Positions 17,619 to 25,348 are shown, numbered from the stretch's first letter. The stretch is 64,000 nucleotides of DNA from Ensifer adhaerens (GCF_013283195.1 NZ_JABEKT010000001.1:1462795-1526794); one strand, 5' to 3'. Notes: generated by a model from the letters alone, not told the origin. Numbers and translations are program-made.

Positions 17619-17737
17619 TATATTCCGTGGGTTGAGGAAAATTTGGCATTGCATCGGTTGCCTCCGTCAAGGCCGGTGCCTATGTTCCCGCTCACAGATT
17701 TCCCTGACGAAATCCCATGCCAAGAGGAGATGCCCAC

Positions 17738-18340
17738 ATGGCTTTCGAATTGCCGAACCTTCCCTATGACTACGATGCGCTGGCGCCCTACATGTCGCGC
17801 GAGACGCTCGAGTACCACCACGACAAGCATCACCTCGCTTACGTGACCAACGGCAACAAGCTTGCCGAGGAAGCCGGTCTCGCCGACCTGTCGCTCGAGG
17901 AAGTCGTCAAGAAGTCCTATGGCACCAACCAGCCGCTGTTCAACAATGCCGGCCAGCACTACAACCACGTCCACTTCTGGAAGTGGATGAAGAAGGGCGG
18001 CGGCGGCACCAGCCTGCCGGGCAAGCTCGACGCGGCCATCAAGTCGGACCTCGGCGGCTACGACAAGTTCCGTGCCGATTTCATCGCTGCCGGCACCGGC
18101 CAGTTCGGTTCGGGCTGGGCCTGGCTCTCGGTCAAGAACGGCAAGCTGGAAATCTCCAAGACCCCGAACGGCGAAAACCCGCTTGTTCACGGCGCTTCGC
18201 CGATCCTCGGCGTCGACGTCTGGGAGCACTCCTATTACATCGACTATCGCAACGCGCGTCCGAAGTACCTCGAAGCGTTCGTCGACAGCCTGATCAACTG
18301 GGATTACGTGCTGGAAATGTACGAAGCGGCTTCCAAGTAA
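17738..18340 (+). CDS. sodB: Superoxide dismutase, Fe type
   Basis: A 200-residue Fe/Mn superoxide dismutase. Metal ligands are His27, His77, Asp160 and His164 (the last two in DVWEHSYY). Gln73 in the AGQHYNH segment is the active-site Gln position characteristic of iron enzymes. The ATG at 17738 has AGAGGAGA upstream; a longer frame from 17717 is unlikely. Cytoplasmic conversion of superoxide to H2O2 and O2. A strong terminator follows, so it is probably monocistronic. Confidence 0.96.
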   Translation: MAFELPNLPYDYDALAPYMSRETLEYHHDKHHLAYVTNGNKLAEEAGLADLSLEEVVKKSYGTNQPLFNNAGQHYNHVHFWKWMKKGGGGTSLPGKLDAAIKSDLGGYDKFRADFIAAGTGQFGSGWAWLSVKNGKLEISKTPNGENPLVHGASPILGVDVWEHSYYIDYRNARPKYLEAFVDSLINWDYVLEMYEAASK

Positions 18341-18363
18341 GCCTCTCCACAGTTCGATTTCGG

Positions 18364-18389
18364 GACCCGGCGCTTGCGCCGGGTCTTTT
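18364..18389 (+). terminator. Intrinsic terminator of sodB
   Basis: A 10-bp perfect stem GACCCGGCGC (18364-18373) with GCGCCGGGTC (18376-18385), followed by TTTT. Confidence 0.88.
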
Positions 18390-18461
18390 CGTTCGGCGAG
18401 GTTCGCGCGGCAGGCGCCGCCGTCACCAAAGTGTCATCGCACGGCGCTAGGGAGAGGCGCC

Positions 18462-19346
18462 ATGCACGCAGACACACAGCCTCTCCTCCGCTTCGGCGTC
18501 ATCGCCGACCCGCAATATGCCGCCGTGGAACCGAACCTCGTCCTCGGTCGCTATTATGCCAACAGCCTGACGAAGCTCGCCGAAGCGATCGAGACCTTCA
18601 ATGCGGAAGACCTCGCCTTCGTGGTGACGCTCGGCGATATCATCGATCGCGACTGGCAGAGCTTCGATGCCATCCTGCCGCTCTACGACAAGCTCCGTCA
18701 TCCCACGCACTTCCTGCTCGGCAATCATGATTTTCGCGTCGAGCCGGAGCGGCTCGACGACGTCTTCGCCCGGGTCGGTATGCCTGGCCCCTATCAGACA
18801 TTTGCGGCGGCCGGCTTCCGGTTCGTGCTGCTCGATGGCAATGAGGTCAGCCTCTTCGCCCCACCGCCGGGCGATCCGCGTCTTACCGTCGCCGAGAGGT
18901 GGATCGACACGTTGAAAGCGCAAGGGGCCGACAACGCTCAGCCCTGGAATGCAGCACTTGGCGATGAGCAGTTCGGTTGGCTGGAAGAGGTGTTGCACGG
19001 GGCGGAAGCTGCCGGCGAACAGGTTGTCGTGATGGGCCACTATCCCGTCTATCCGCCCAATGCCCACAACATGTGGGACAGCGAACGCATCGTCGACCTT
19101 TTCTGCCGCTTCGAAAACGTCGCCGCCTATTTCTGCGGCCACAACCACGACGGCAACTACGGCATCGTCGACGGCACCCATTTCGTCAACATCAAGGGCA
19201 TGGTCGAAACCCCCGATACGACAGCCTATGCGATCGTCGAGATCCATGCGGACCGATTGGAAATCCGCGGCTATGGCCGCGAAACGGATCGAACCCTGGC
19301 ATTGACCACCGTCAGGCCCCGCCTGGCTGCGTCCGCCAGCCGCTGA
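18462..19346 (+). CDS. Metallophosphoesterase (ADPRibase-Mn-like)
   Basis: A 294-residue calcineurin-like phosphoesterase with a full metal-ligand set: ADPQYA (block 1), LGDIIDRDW, LGNHDF, GHYPVYPPNAHNMWD and CGHNHDGNYG. The spacing and the ADPQY start match the Mn-dependent ADP-ribose/CDP-alcohol diphosphatase group. It probably hydrolyses a nucleoside-diphosphate linkage in the cytoplasm. Its 3' end overlaps the convergent WYL-regulator gene by 35 bp. Confidence 0.87.
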   Translation: MHADTQPLLRFGVIADPQYAAVEPNLVLGRYYANSLTKLAEAIETFNAEDLAFVVTLGDIIDRDWQSFDAILPLYDKLRHPTHFLLGNHDFRVEPERLDDVFARVGMPGPYQTFAAAGFRFVLLDGNEVSLFAPPPGDPRLTVAERWIDTLKAQGADNAQPWNAALGDEQFGWLEEVLHGAEAAGEQVVVMGHYPVYPPNAHNMWDSERIVDLFCRFENVAAYFCGHNHDGNYGIVDGTHFVNIKGMVETPDTTAYAIVEIHADRLEIRGYGRETDRTLALTTVRPRLAASASR

Positions 19347-20007
19347 TCCAGAGATCCCGAAGGCGTTCGCCTTCGCCCGGGAAAAAGTCGTCGGTCGCTT
19401 CACAATGTTCGACCCGATCGGCGCGGAAATTGCGGATGGCCTGGCGCAGTTCGCACCAGGCGACGATATTGGCGGTTTCCGAGTAGTAGATCAGCGCGAT
19501 CGGCCGGATCGTGCGCTCGGTGGCGCGGCCAAGTTCGTCGCGATAGTCGACGCCAAGCTTGCGCTCATCCCGGATCGCCCGGCGCACCAGCGCCAGATCG
19601 ATGCCGGCGGGGGACGGTGCCACCGTTCCCCAGGCATGCAGCGCTTGGTTGCGAAAGGCAAGCCTGAGGGGTTCCGGCACAGCTCCGGTGATCTTCTGGT
19701 TGACGCGGCCGGCGGCCGCCTTCAGTTCCTCGTCGCCGGTGCGCGCCAGCAGCGCCAGCGCCAGCACGATCGCCTCGGTTTCCTCGATCGAGAACATCAG
19801 CGGCGGCAGGTCAAAACCGGGGCGAAGAATATAGCCGATGCCGCGCCCGCCCTCGATCGGCACGCGCATGGCCTGAAGAGCTGCGATATCGCGGTAGATC
19901 GAGCGCGGCGTCACCTCCAGCGTCGCGGCCATTTCGGCCGCCGTCACCGGCTTTCGGGCGAGCCGCAGGATCTGAATGATCTCGAACAGGCGCGAGGCCT
20001 TGCGCAT
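19312..20007 (-). CDS. WYL-domain transcriptional regulator (YafY type)
   Basis: 231 residues: an N-terminal HTH (SRLFEIIQILRLARKPVTAAEMA, then SIYRDIAAL) followed by a WYL-type ligand-sensing domain (RDERKLGVDYRDELGRATERTIRPIALIYY). Divergent from the lysE-type exporter gene. A CTGACA/TGTCAG dyad lies just upstream of its start, so autoregulation plus control of the exporter is likely. Confidence 0.88.
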   Translation of the reverse strand: MRKASRLFEIIQILRLARKPVTAAEMAATLEVTPRSIYRDIAALQAMRVPIEGGRGIGYILRPGFDLPPLMFSIEETEAIVLALALLARTGDEELKAAAGRVNQKITGAVPEPLRLAFRNQALHAWGTVAPSPAGIDLALVRRAIRDERKLGVDYRDELGRATERTIRPIALIYYSETANIVAWCELRQAIRNFRADRVEHCEATDDFFPGEGERLRDLWISGWRTQPGGA

Positions 20008-20036
20008 CGAAAAAACTCCGCCATTTCAAAATGCTC

Positions 20037-20054
20037 CTGACAAGACCCTGTCAG
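20037..20054. promoter_or_regulatory. Operator-like dyad CTGACA-N6-TGTCAG
   Basis: A perfect 6-bp inverted repeat in the divergent region between the WYL regulator and the LysE-family gene. Similar CTGACA-type dyads are a usual feature upstream of YafY/WYL regulators in rhizobia (recalled, not checked). Confidence 0.5.
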
Positions 20055-20139
20055 TTGCCGGCGGTTATAACATCCGACAACGGATTGAAAAATAAGCAAT
20101 CCGCTCAGGAAACGATCGAACGGACCTCGGACAACTGAC

Positions 20140-20775
20140 ATGAGCTACACTGAAAACCTCTGGCTTTTCTTCACCCTTCTTTTCGGCATCATTATCGTGC
20201 CGGGCATGGATATGATCTTCGTTCTGGCGAACTCGCTGACGGGCGGCCGGGCCTCCGGCCTGTCGGCGACCGCAGGCATCATGGCGGGCGGCGTGCTGCA
20301 CACACTCTATGCAGCACTCGGGGTCAGCGTCATCCTTCATCTCGTGCCGCAGCTCTTCAATGTTCTATTGGTCGGCGGCGCCGCATACATCGCCTGGATC
20401 GGGTATTCCCTTATCCGCAGTTCCATCACCATTGGCGGTATCGACGGCACCGGACGGCTGTCGCGCTGGGCGAGTTTTCGTCAGGGCGCACTCACCAGCT
20501 TGATGAATCCCAAGGCCTATCTCTTCATGCTGGCGGTCTACCCGCAGTTTCTCAAACCTCAATTCGGGCCTGTCTGGTCGCAGGCCGCCGTTATGGCTGT
20601 GATGATCGCCGTGACCCAGCTTGCCGTCTACGGCGGCCTGGCGCTCGCCGCCGGTCGCGGCCGTGATTTCCTCGTTGGAAGCCCGGGTGCGACCGTCCTG
20701 ATCGGCCGCGTGGCCGGCATCATCCTCGTATTGGTGGCGGCACTCACGGTCTGGCAGGGCTGGGCAGCTGGATGA
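20140..20775 (+). CDS. LysE/RhtB-family amino acid exporter
   Basis: 211 residues, about six membrane segments. The N-terminal FFTLLFGIIIVPGMDMIFVLANSLTGGRASGLSATAGIMAGG block and the central SFRQGALTSLMNPKAYLFMLAVYPQF block are diagnostic. It exports amino acids or related metabolites. Divergent from the WYL regulator, which probably responds to the same metabolite. Confidence 0.9.
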   Translation: MSYTENLWLFFTLLFGIIIVPGMDMIFVLANSLTGGRASGLSATAGIMAGGVLHTLYAALGVSVILHLVPQLFNVLLVGGAAYIAWIGYSLIRSSITIGGIDGTGRLSRWASFRQGALTSLMNPKAYLFMLAVYPQFLKPQFGPVWSQAAVMAVMIAVTQLAVYGGLALAAGRGRDFLVGSPGATVLIGRVAGIILVLVAALTVWQGWAAG

Positions 20776-20792
20776 TTGAAGGGCAAAGTATA

Positions 20793-20815
20793 AACATGAT
20801 TATTATATTCATGTT
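20793..20815. promoter_or_regulatory. AT-rich dyad AACATGA...TCATGTT
   Basis: A perfect 7-bp inverted repeat with a 9-bp AT-only spacer, 18 bp after the LysE stop and 170 bp before the cytochrome gene. No T-tract follows, so it is not an obvious terminator. It may be a protein-binding site for the downstream gene. Confidence 0.35.
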
Positions 20816-20987
20816 ATAAGAATGGATCGGACGGGATGGTTGTCAATAGCCTCGTCCGTTTCGAATTATGCTGATGCGACAAGGACATCAAAAAAATGTT
20901 ACTTCCGTCGAATAGCTAAAATGCCATCATGCCGGCGCATTCAACACGAAGGCCGCAGAAGCGGATTCGAATGACCGGGAGATCACG

Positions 20988-21434
20988 ATGAAGATACGCG
21001 CTCTTTTGCTTGCCGCCTCCCTCGCTGGGCTTGGCGTTACAGCCGTGACTGCGGCTGACGAACCGCAGGCGGTTCGTCAGGAACTGATGAAGAAGGTTGG
21101 TAAGGCTGCTGGTGCGCTCGGTGGCATCGCCAAGGGCGAAAAGCCCTATGACGCCGAGATCGTCAAGGCGTCGCTGACGACCATCTCCGAAACGGTCAAG
21201 GTGTTCCCGGACCATTTCCCCGCTGGCTCCGAAACCGGCATGGAGACGGAAGCAAGCCCGAAGATCTGGGAAAACATGGATGATTTCAAAGCCAAGGCCG
21301 CCAAGCTTGGTTCTGACACGGACGCCGTGCTCGCCCAGCTTCCCGCTGATCAGGCCGGCGTCGGCGCTGCCATGGGCATTCTCGGCAAGGACTGCGGCAG
21401 CTGTCACGAGATCTATCGCGTGAAGAAGAACTGA
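20988..21434 (+). CDS. Cytochrome c' / c556 family protein
   Basis: 148 residues: a signal peptide (MKIRALLLAASLAGLGVTAVTAA), a four-helix body, and a C-terminal haem site CGSCH followed by EIYRVKKN, the arrangement typical of class II cytochromes (c', c556). It is periplasmic. The physiological partner is unknown; in rhizobia such proteins are linked to NO or electron-transfer roles. It is followed by a second c-type cytochrome gene on the same strand. Confidence 0.92.
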   Translation: MKIRALLLAASLAGLGVTAVTAADEPQAVRQELMKKVGKAAGALGGIAKGEKPYDAEIVKASLTTISETVKVFPDHFPAGSETGMETEASPKIWENMDDFKAKAAKLGSDTDAVLAQLPADQAGVGAAMGILGKDCGSCHEIYRVKKN

Positions 21435-21467
21435 CAATAGGTCGTCTTCCCAGAGAACTGATGATGA

Positions 21468-21489
21468 CGCGCCGGCTTTCGCCGGCGCG
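21468..21489 (+). terminator. GC-rich hairpin after the cytochrome c' gene
   Basis: CGCGCCGGC and GCCGGCGCG-type arms around a TTTC loop give a very stable hairpin (21468-21489). No T-run follows, so termination may be weak or the hairpin may only protect the mRNA 3' end. Confidence 0.5.
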
Positions 21490-21500
21490 CTGAACTGTTG

Positions 21501-21523
21501 TCGTGACGTCCGGAACGTCACGA
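21501..21523. promoter_or_regulatory. Inverted repeat TCGTGACGT-N5-ACGTCACGA
   Basis: A perfect 9-bp inverted repeat directly after the hairpin at 21468-21489 and 78 bp before the second cytochrome start. Candidate operator for the downstream cytochrome gene, or a second mRNA hairpin. Confidence 0.45.
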
Positions 21524-21600
21524 CGGTTGCGGCTTGCCGCGTTATATGGAGTGTGAGCGAAGCTCACGAATTCAAGAGTGTGCAGTTGAAAGGCAGCTTG

Positions 21601-22515
21601 ATGGGCCGACGAATTAGAAAGCTTGTCTCGGGCATCGTGTTTCTGGGCCTCGTCGGCGGTGCGGCTTTCTGGTGGTTGACGAAGCCGGCGCCCTGGCCTG
21701 CGGATCATTGGGAAGGTTTGGGTGAACCGGATCTGGCCAATGGCGAGCAGATCTTCTGGGCTGGCGGCTGTGTCAGCTGTCATGCCAAGCCGGGCAGTGA
21801 GGGCGACGCGAAGCTCGTTCTTGCCGGTGGCGCGCCGCTGAAGAGCCCGTTCGGCACTTTTCACGCGCCCAACATCTCGCCGGACGAAACGGCAGGGATT
21901 GGCTCATGGACGCTTGCCGAATTCGGCAATGCGATGACGCGCGGCGTCGGGAGAAATGGCGAGCACCTCTATCCGTCGTTCCCCTATGCCTCCTATGCGC
22001 GGATGACGCCGAAGGACATCAATGATCTCTGGGGCTACATGAAGACGCTGCCCAAGGCGAGCGATGTCGCGCCTGGTCACGAGCTGCCGTTCCCCTTTAA
22101 CATCCGGCTGGCGCTCGGCGGCTGGAAGCTGTTGTTCCTGACCGACACGCCGCGCGTCGCCATCGATGGCGCCGATCCGAAACTGGCGCGCGGCCAGTAT
22201 CTGGTCGAAGGGCCAGGACATTGCGGCGAGTGTCATACGCCGCGAAACGCGCTTGGCGGACTGGAGCCGGCACAGTGGCTGGCTGGCGCGCCGAACCCGG
22301 AAGGCGAGGGACGCATCCCCAATATCACGCCCGGTTCGAAGAGCATCGGTGGATGGAGCGCCTCCGACATCGCCTCCTATCTCGAAACCGGCTTCACGCC
22401 GGAATTCGATTCCGTTGGCGGCTCCATGGTCGAAGTTCAGAAGAACATGGCGAAGTTGATTGCCGCCGATCGCGAGGCGATCGCCGCCTACCTCAAGGCC
22501 ATTCCTGCCCTTTGA
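21601..22515 (+). CDS. Di-haem cytochrome c (membrane-anchored)
   Basis: 304 residues. An N-terminal membrane anchor ([19 protein letters not shown]) is followed by two class I haem domains: CVSCH at about residue 59, with distal [12 protein letters not shown], and CGECH at about residue 213. The pair of domains matches the cytochrome subunits of alcohol/aldehyde dehydrogenases and related electron-transfer proteins. No dehydrogenase subunit is adjacent. A GTG at 21553 is an alternative start, 16 codons upstream. Confidence 0.9.
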   Translation: MGRRIRKLVSGIVFLGLVGGAAFWWLTKPAPWPADHWEGLGEPDLANGEQIFWAGGCVSCHAKPGSEGDAKLVLAGGAPLKSPFGTFHAPNISPDETAGIGSWTLAEFGNAMTRGVGRNGEHLYPSFPYASYARMTPKDINDLWGYMKTLPKASDVAPGHELPFPFNIRLALGGWKLLFLTDTPRVAIDGADPKLARGQYLVEGPGHCGECHTPRNALGGLEPAQWLAGAPNPEGEGRIPNITPGSKSIGGWSASDIASYLETGFTPEFDSVGGSMVEVQKNMAKLIAADREAIAAYLKAIPAL

Positions 22516-22589
22516 AGGGCAGGGAGACCCGGTTGATTCCGGGCCGCCGGCGCGCTCTAACTCTTCCCGGAAAGAGGAGGAGATCGACG

Positions 22590-23264
22590 ATGCGTACCCA
22601 TGAGACCTTGCCCTACGACCAATGGATCGAGCGCAGCCCCGAGGAGATGGCGGCGCGGGCGGTGCAGTTCTACGAGGACGTCAACCGTCGTCGCACCACG
22701 CGCTACTTCAGCGAACGGCCGGTGCCACGCGGCGTGATCGAGACCTGTCTGCTGGCGGCAGGCACCGCCCCAAGCGGCGCGAACCACCAGCCCTGGCATT
22801 TCACGGTCATCGAAAGCGCTGACATCAAGAAGAAGGTGCGCGAAGCGGCCGAAGAGGAGGAGCGCGTCTTTTACCAGCAGAAGGCGCCGCAGGAATGGCT
22901 CGATGCGCTGGCGCCGCTCGGCACCGATGAGGAAAAGCCGTTTTTGGAGACGGCACCCTATCTCATTGCCATCTTCTCGCAGAAACGCGGCGGTCCCAAT
23001 CCGGGCGACATGAAGAAGAACTACTACGTCAACGAAAGCGTCGGTATCGCCACCGGTATCCTGATCACTGCCCTGCACCACGCGGGCCTCGCGACATTGA
23101 CCCACACGCCGGCACCGATGAACTTCCTCAACGACATCTGCGGTAGGCCGGAGAGTGAGAAGCCGTTCCTGATCCTGGTGGTCGGTTATCCCGCGCCCGA
23201 TGCGACCGTGCCGGTCGCAGGCAAGGTGAAAAAGCCGCTTGAGCAGATTTCGACTTGGCTTTGA
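22590..23264 (+). CDS. Nitroreductase-family flavoprotein (iodotyrosine deiodinase-like)
   Basis: 224 residues starting [12 protein letters not shown], set by AAAGAGGAGG at 22571-22580. The FMN-binding signatures are [13 protein letters not shown], then [12 protein letters not shown], and the C-terminal [20 protein letters not shown] and [13 protein letters not shown] segments. The spacing resembles the deiodinase/BluB branch more than classical NfsB. The substrate is unknown. It lies 75 bp downstream of the di-haem cytochrome gene. Confidence 0.88.
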   Translation: MRTHETLPYDQWIERSPEEMAARAVQFYEDVNRRRTTRYFSERPVPRGVIETCLLAAGTAPSGANHQPWHFTVIESADIKKKVREAAEEEERVFYQQKAPQEWLDALAPLGTDEEKPFLETAPYLIAIFSQKRGGPNPGDMKKNYYVNESVGIATGILITALHHAGLATLTHTPAPMNFLNDICGRPESEKPFLILVVGYPAPDATVPVAGKVKKPLEQISTWL

Positions 23265-23276
23265 TGGCCGGGCCGC

Positions 23277-23858
23277 TCAGGCGGCTGTCGTCACGGCCGC
23301 ATGCTCGTGGCCATGCAGTGCCGCATAGCCGTCGAGTTCGGGTGAGCCTAGGCCGAGCGCGCGAAAGATTTCGACTGCGAAGGTGACGGGTGCGGTGCCG
23401 GCCGCGGTGACGACGCGGTCGCTGCTGCATGCCTGCGGCTGATCGCGATAACGGCCGTGGCCGTGATAGCCACGGAGCGAGGCAAGACTGTCCGCACTGT
23501 TACCAGTGTGGTCAATGGCGTCGAGAATTCCGCTCGAAGCCAGTGCATCGACGCCGCCGCAGATTGCCGCAACCAACCGCTTCTCCCGGTGAAACGAGCG
23601 GATCGTCCCGCCGAGATCGGGAGCGTCGGCGGTACCCCAGATCGCGCCGCCGCAGATCACCAGGCCGTCGAAGCCCGCGGGGTCGAGCGCGTCGATCGAC
23701 AGATGGGCGGAGACATCGAGGCCGCCCATCGACATCACCGGCGCGCCATCAGGGGTGGCGACTTCGATATCGACCCCCAGGTGCGCGCGCGCCGTCGCCA
23801 TCAACAGCGCGCATTCCCAGTCCGCAAAGCCTTCATGCAGCACGATTGCAAGCCGCAT
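23277..23858 (-). CDS. DJ-1/PfpI-family protein
   Basis: 193 residues (MRLAIVLHEGFADWE). The nucleophile elbow AAICGGVDALA carries the conserved Cys, and the acid residue of the motif is in HEGFADWECALL. It is a glutamine-amidotransferase-like fold with unknown activity: protease, deglycase or hydratase in different relatives. The ATG at 23858 follows GAGGACGAG. It starts 10 bp after the GNAT gene stops, so the two form an operon controlled by the leader upstream of GNAT. Confidence 0.85.
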   Translation of the reverse strand: MRLAIVLHEGFADWECALLMATARAHLGVDIEVATPDGAPVMSMGGLDVSAHLSIDALDPAGFDGLVICGGAIWGTADAPDLGGTIRSFHREKRLVAAICGGVDALASSGILDAIDHTGNSADSLASLRGYHGHGRYRDQPQACSSDRVVTAAGTAPVTFAVEIFRALGLGSPELDGYAALHGHEHAAVTTAA

Positions 23859-23868
23859 CGTCTCGTCC

Positions 23869-24372
23869 TCAGCCAAGTTTCTGCATATAGCGCATGCCCG
23901 TCACCGGACGAGGCACGAAGCGTTCGGATTCGTAGAAGTGATGCGCCTTGAAATTGCCGGTGGCGGCGCTGACCGACAGGTAATCACAACCGGCCATCTT
24001 CGCCTGCTCACGGGCCTTGGCGACGAGGTGGCGGCCGATGCCGGTGCCGCGATTGTCGGAGCGCACGAAGAGATGATGCAGTTCCATGCCGCGCGCGCCT
24101 TCCGCTGCCCGGTAGACCGGCACGAGGATGGCGTAGCCGATCAGCCGGTTGCCGGCTTCGGCGACAAGCGCCGTGATCCAGGGGCTGCGGCCGAAGAGGT
24201 CGCGCTCGAGCTGCTCGGGCGTGATCGGGGCGGCGTCGCCATGATGGGCGGCGAGCTCGGCGATCATTTCGCGCAGTTCCGGAAGGTCGCGCTGCTTGGC
24301 ACAACGGATCGTCACCATCGGCGGGCGCGTCGATGGCAGCGGATGGAGAGAGGGGATGGCGGTCTGTAGCAT
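23869..24372 (-). CDS. GNAT N-acetyltransferase (diamine/thialysine acetyltransferase-like)
   Basis: Up to 167 residues. The acetyl-CoA-binding motif A is LFVRSDNRGTGIGRHLVAKA, with motif B following (CDYLSVSAATGNFKAHHFYESERF). The N-terminal IRCAKQRDLPELREMIAELAAHHGD resembles diamine/spermidine acetyltransferases. The ATG at 24372 has AGGAG; ATG 24318 (MVTIRCAKQ) is a possible shorter start. Its 144-nt leader contains a short reading frame, a terminator and alternative hairpins (see 24396-24550), so it is probably regulated by attenuation. The target amine is unknown. Confidence 0.88.
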   Translation of the reverse strand: MLQTAIPSLHPLPSTRPPMVTIRCAKQRDLPELREMIAELAAHHGDAAPITPEQLERDLFGRSPWITALVAEAGNRLIGYAILVPVYRAAEGARGMELHHLFVRSDNRGTGIGRHLVAKAREQAKMAGCDYLSVSAATGNFKAHHFYESERFVPRPVTGMRYMQKLG

Positions 24373-24395
24373 TGTCGGCTCCTCATGGTTCTCTT

Positions 24396-24404
24396 GCCAT
24401 CAGG
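24396..24404 (-). promoter_or_regulatory. 3' arm of an alternative leader hairpin
   Basis: On the minus strand CCTGATGGC (24404-24396) is perfectly complementary to GCCATCAGG (24434-24426) inside the terminator. Pairing would destroy the terminator stem, so this arm can form a third, mutually exclusive RNA structure just before the GNAT ribosome site. Confidence 0.55.
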
Positions 24405-24410
24405 TGCCGT

Positions 24411-24437
24411 GAAAAACAAAAGCCGCCTGATGGCGGC
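24411..24437 (-). terminator. Leader terminator (attenuator) upstream of GNAT gene
   Basis: Read on the minus strand, GCCGCC-ATCA-GGCGGC is a perfect 6-bp GC stem with a tetraloop (24437-24422), directly followed by TTTTGTTTTTC. It is a classical intrinsic terminator located between the leader promoter and the GNAT start, not after a gene, so it must be an attenuator. Confidence 0.8.
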
Positions 24438-24463
24438 CTTGTTGAATATGATCAGCAGGCCGC
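24433..24463 (-). promoter_or_regulatory. Antiterminator hairpin in the leader
   Basis: On the minus strand GCGGCC (24463-24458), starting 2 nt after the leader stop codon, pairs with GGCCGC (24438-24433), sequestering the first arm of the terminator. A ribosome finishing the leader peptide would cover the first GCGGCC and favour termination. One stalled earlier would leave it free. Confidence 0.6.
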
Positions 24464-24465
24464 TC

Positions 24466-24516
24466 CTATGGGAACAGCCAAAAATACACGCGGCAGATGG
24501 GTGCGCTCTTGATCAT
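24466..24516 (-). CDS. Candidate leader peptide, 16 residues, probably leaderless
   Basis: An ATG at 24516 opens a 16-codon frame reading MIKSAPICRVYFWLFP, then TAG at 24468-24466. The ATG lies 5 nt past a -10-like AATCTA (24527-24522), which is 17 bp from a consensus TTGACA (24550-24545). Transcription would therefore start at or next to the A of ATG; no Shine-Dalgarno is present. The peptide is rich in Tyr/Phe/Trp/Leu and ends in Pro-stop, a context known to slow termination in TnaC. I do not know this peptide from any described leader. Too short for family assignment; reality rests on the coincidence of promoter, frame, terminator and antiterminator. Confidence 0.6.
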   Translation of the reverse strand: MIKSAPICRVYFWLFP

Positions 24517-24521
24517 GTGCT

Positions 24522-24550
24522 TAGATTGTCCGTTTCCGAGCGTTTGTCAA
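24522..24550 (-). promoter_or_regulatory. Promoter of the GNAT leader transcript
   Basis: -35 TTGACA (24550-24545) is a perfect match to consensus, with a 17-bp spacer and -10 AATCTA (24527-24522). The predicted start is around 24515-24517, at the leader ATG. Confidence 0.65.
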
Positions 24551-24632
24551 CGGGGATTCTTGCGCTCGGTTGGGGACAGGTCAGGAGGCCGATGTTCGAA
24601 GTCGCCCTTAGTCAGCTGTCCCGAACCGAAGT

Positions 24633-25046
24633 TCAGTGATCGGTCCCGCACATCGAATGATCGGCAAGCGCACGGATGACGTAGCAGTCGCCGATCGTGT
24701 GGTCGCCGTTGCAGGCGACGATGCGTTCGAGTTCTCGCTCCAGCTTCTGCAGTTGCGCAATCTTTTCGCGAACGGTGACCAGATGTTCCTTGGCGATACG
24801 GTCGGCTTCGCCGCAGGGGCGCTCCGGGTGCTGACTCAATGCCAGCAGATCGCGGATCGATTCAATCGACAGCCCGAGATCACGCGCATGGCGGATGAAG
24901 GCGAGGCGTTCGAGTTCGCGCTTCTCGTAGCGCCGCTGGTTGCCTTCCGAGCGTTCCGGCGCCGCGATCAGCCCCATCTGCTCGTAGTAACGGATCGTTG
25001 GGATTTTTACGCCGGTGCGGCGGGAGAGATCGCCGATCGAATACAT
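24633..25046 (-). CDS. MerR-family regulator, metal-responsive type
   Basis: 137 residues: an N-terminal MerR winged helix (MYSIGDLSRRTGVKIPTIRYYEQMGLI), a dimerisation helix (REKIAQLQKLERELERIV) and a C-terminal loop ACNGDHTIGDCYVIRAL with further Cys/His. The Cys pattern recalls ZntR/CadR/PbrR/CueR-type sensors. No metal pump is adjacent, so the ligand is unknown. An operator-like dyad with arms CTCCA/TGGAG lies just upstream of its ATG. Confidence 0.87.
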   Translation of the reverse strand: MYSIGDLSRRTGVKIPTIRYYEQMGLIAAPERSEGNQRRYEKRELERLAFIRHARDLGLSIESIRDLLALSQHPERPCGEADRIAKEHLVTVREKIAQLQKLERELERIVACNGDHTIGDCYVIRALADHSMCGTDH

Positions 25047-25053
25047 GCTCGTG

Positions 25054-25076
25054 CTCCAAACCTATAGCTTCTGGAG
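25054..25076. promoter_or_regulatory. MerR-type operator dyad upstream of the merR-like gene
   Basis: CTCCA (25054-25058) and TGGAG (25072-25076) form inverted arms around an AT-rich core containing CTATAG. This fits the MerR-family pattern of a dyad inside an over-long promoter spacer; autoregulation is inferred. Confidence 0.5.
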
Positions 25077-25151
25077 TATTAGATAATCGCTCTGCAATTT
25101 CCGTCAATGGGGCAGGAAAGGCCGGTTAGGCCTCTCCCTTTGGTCGTCCGT

Positions 25152-25348
25152 TCAACGTGCGAGGAAGGACAGCAGCGTCTCGTCGAAGAGGTCGCTCTCT
25201 TCCAGTTGCGGCGTATGGCTGCTCTTCTCGAACATGCGGATCGTCAGGTCTGCAAAATCCCCGCGTCTCCCTCTATGCGATAGCCGAGCTCGAAAGGACC
25301 GGCGCGCAGGCGACCGGTTTCTGGCAGGGATGGATGGGTCGTCGTCAT
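25152..25348 (-). pseudogene. Alpha/beta-hydrolase remnant with large internal deletion
   Basis: From ATG 25348 the minus strand encodes 34 residues (MTTTHPSLPETGRLRAGPFE, then LGYRIEGDAGILQT) that look like the start of a rhizobial alpha/beta hydrolase, then TGA at 25246-25244. In another frame, overlapping that stop, follows the typical C-terminus of the same family: DLTIRMFEKSSHTPQLEESD, then LFDETLLSFLAR, stop at 25152. Members have about 280 residues, so some 220 internal codons, including the catalytic Ser and Asp, are missing. The His of GHTPQLEE is replaced in context by SHTPQLEE. It reads as a deletion remnant rather than a small gene. Confidence 0.7.
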
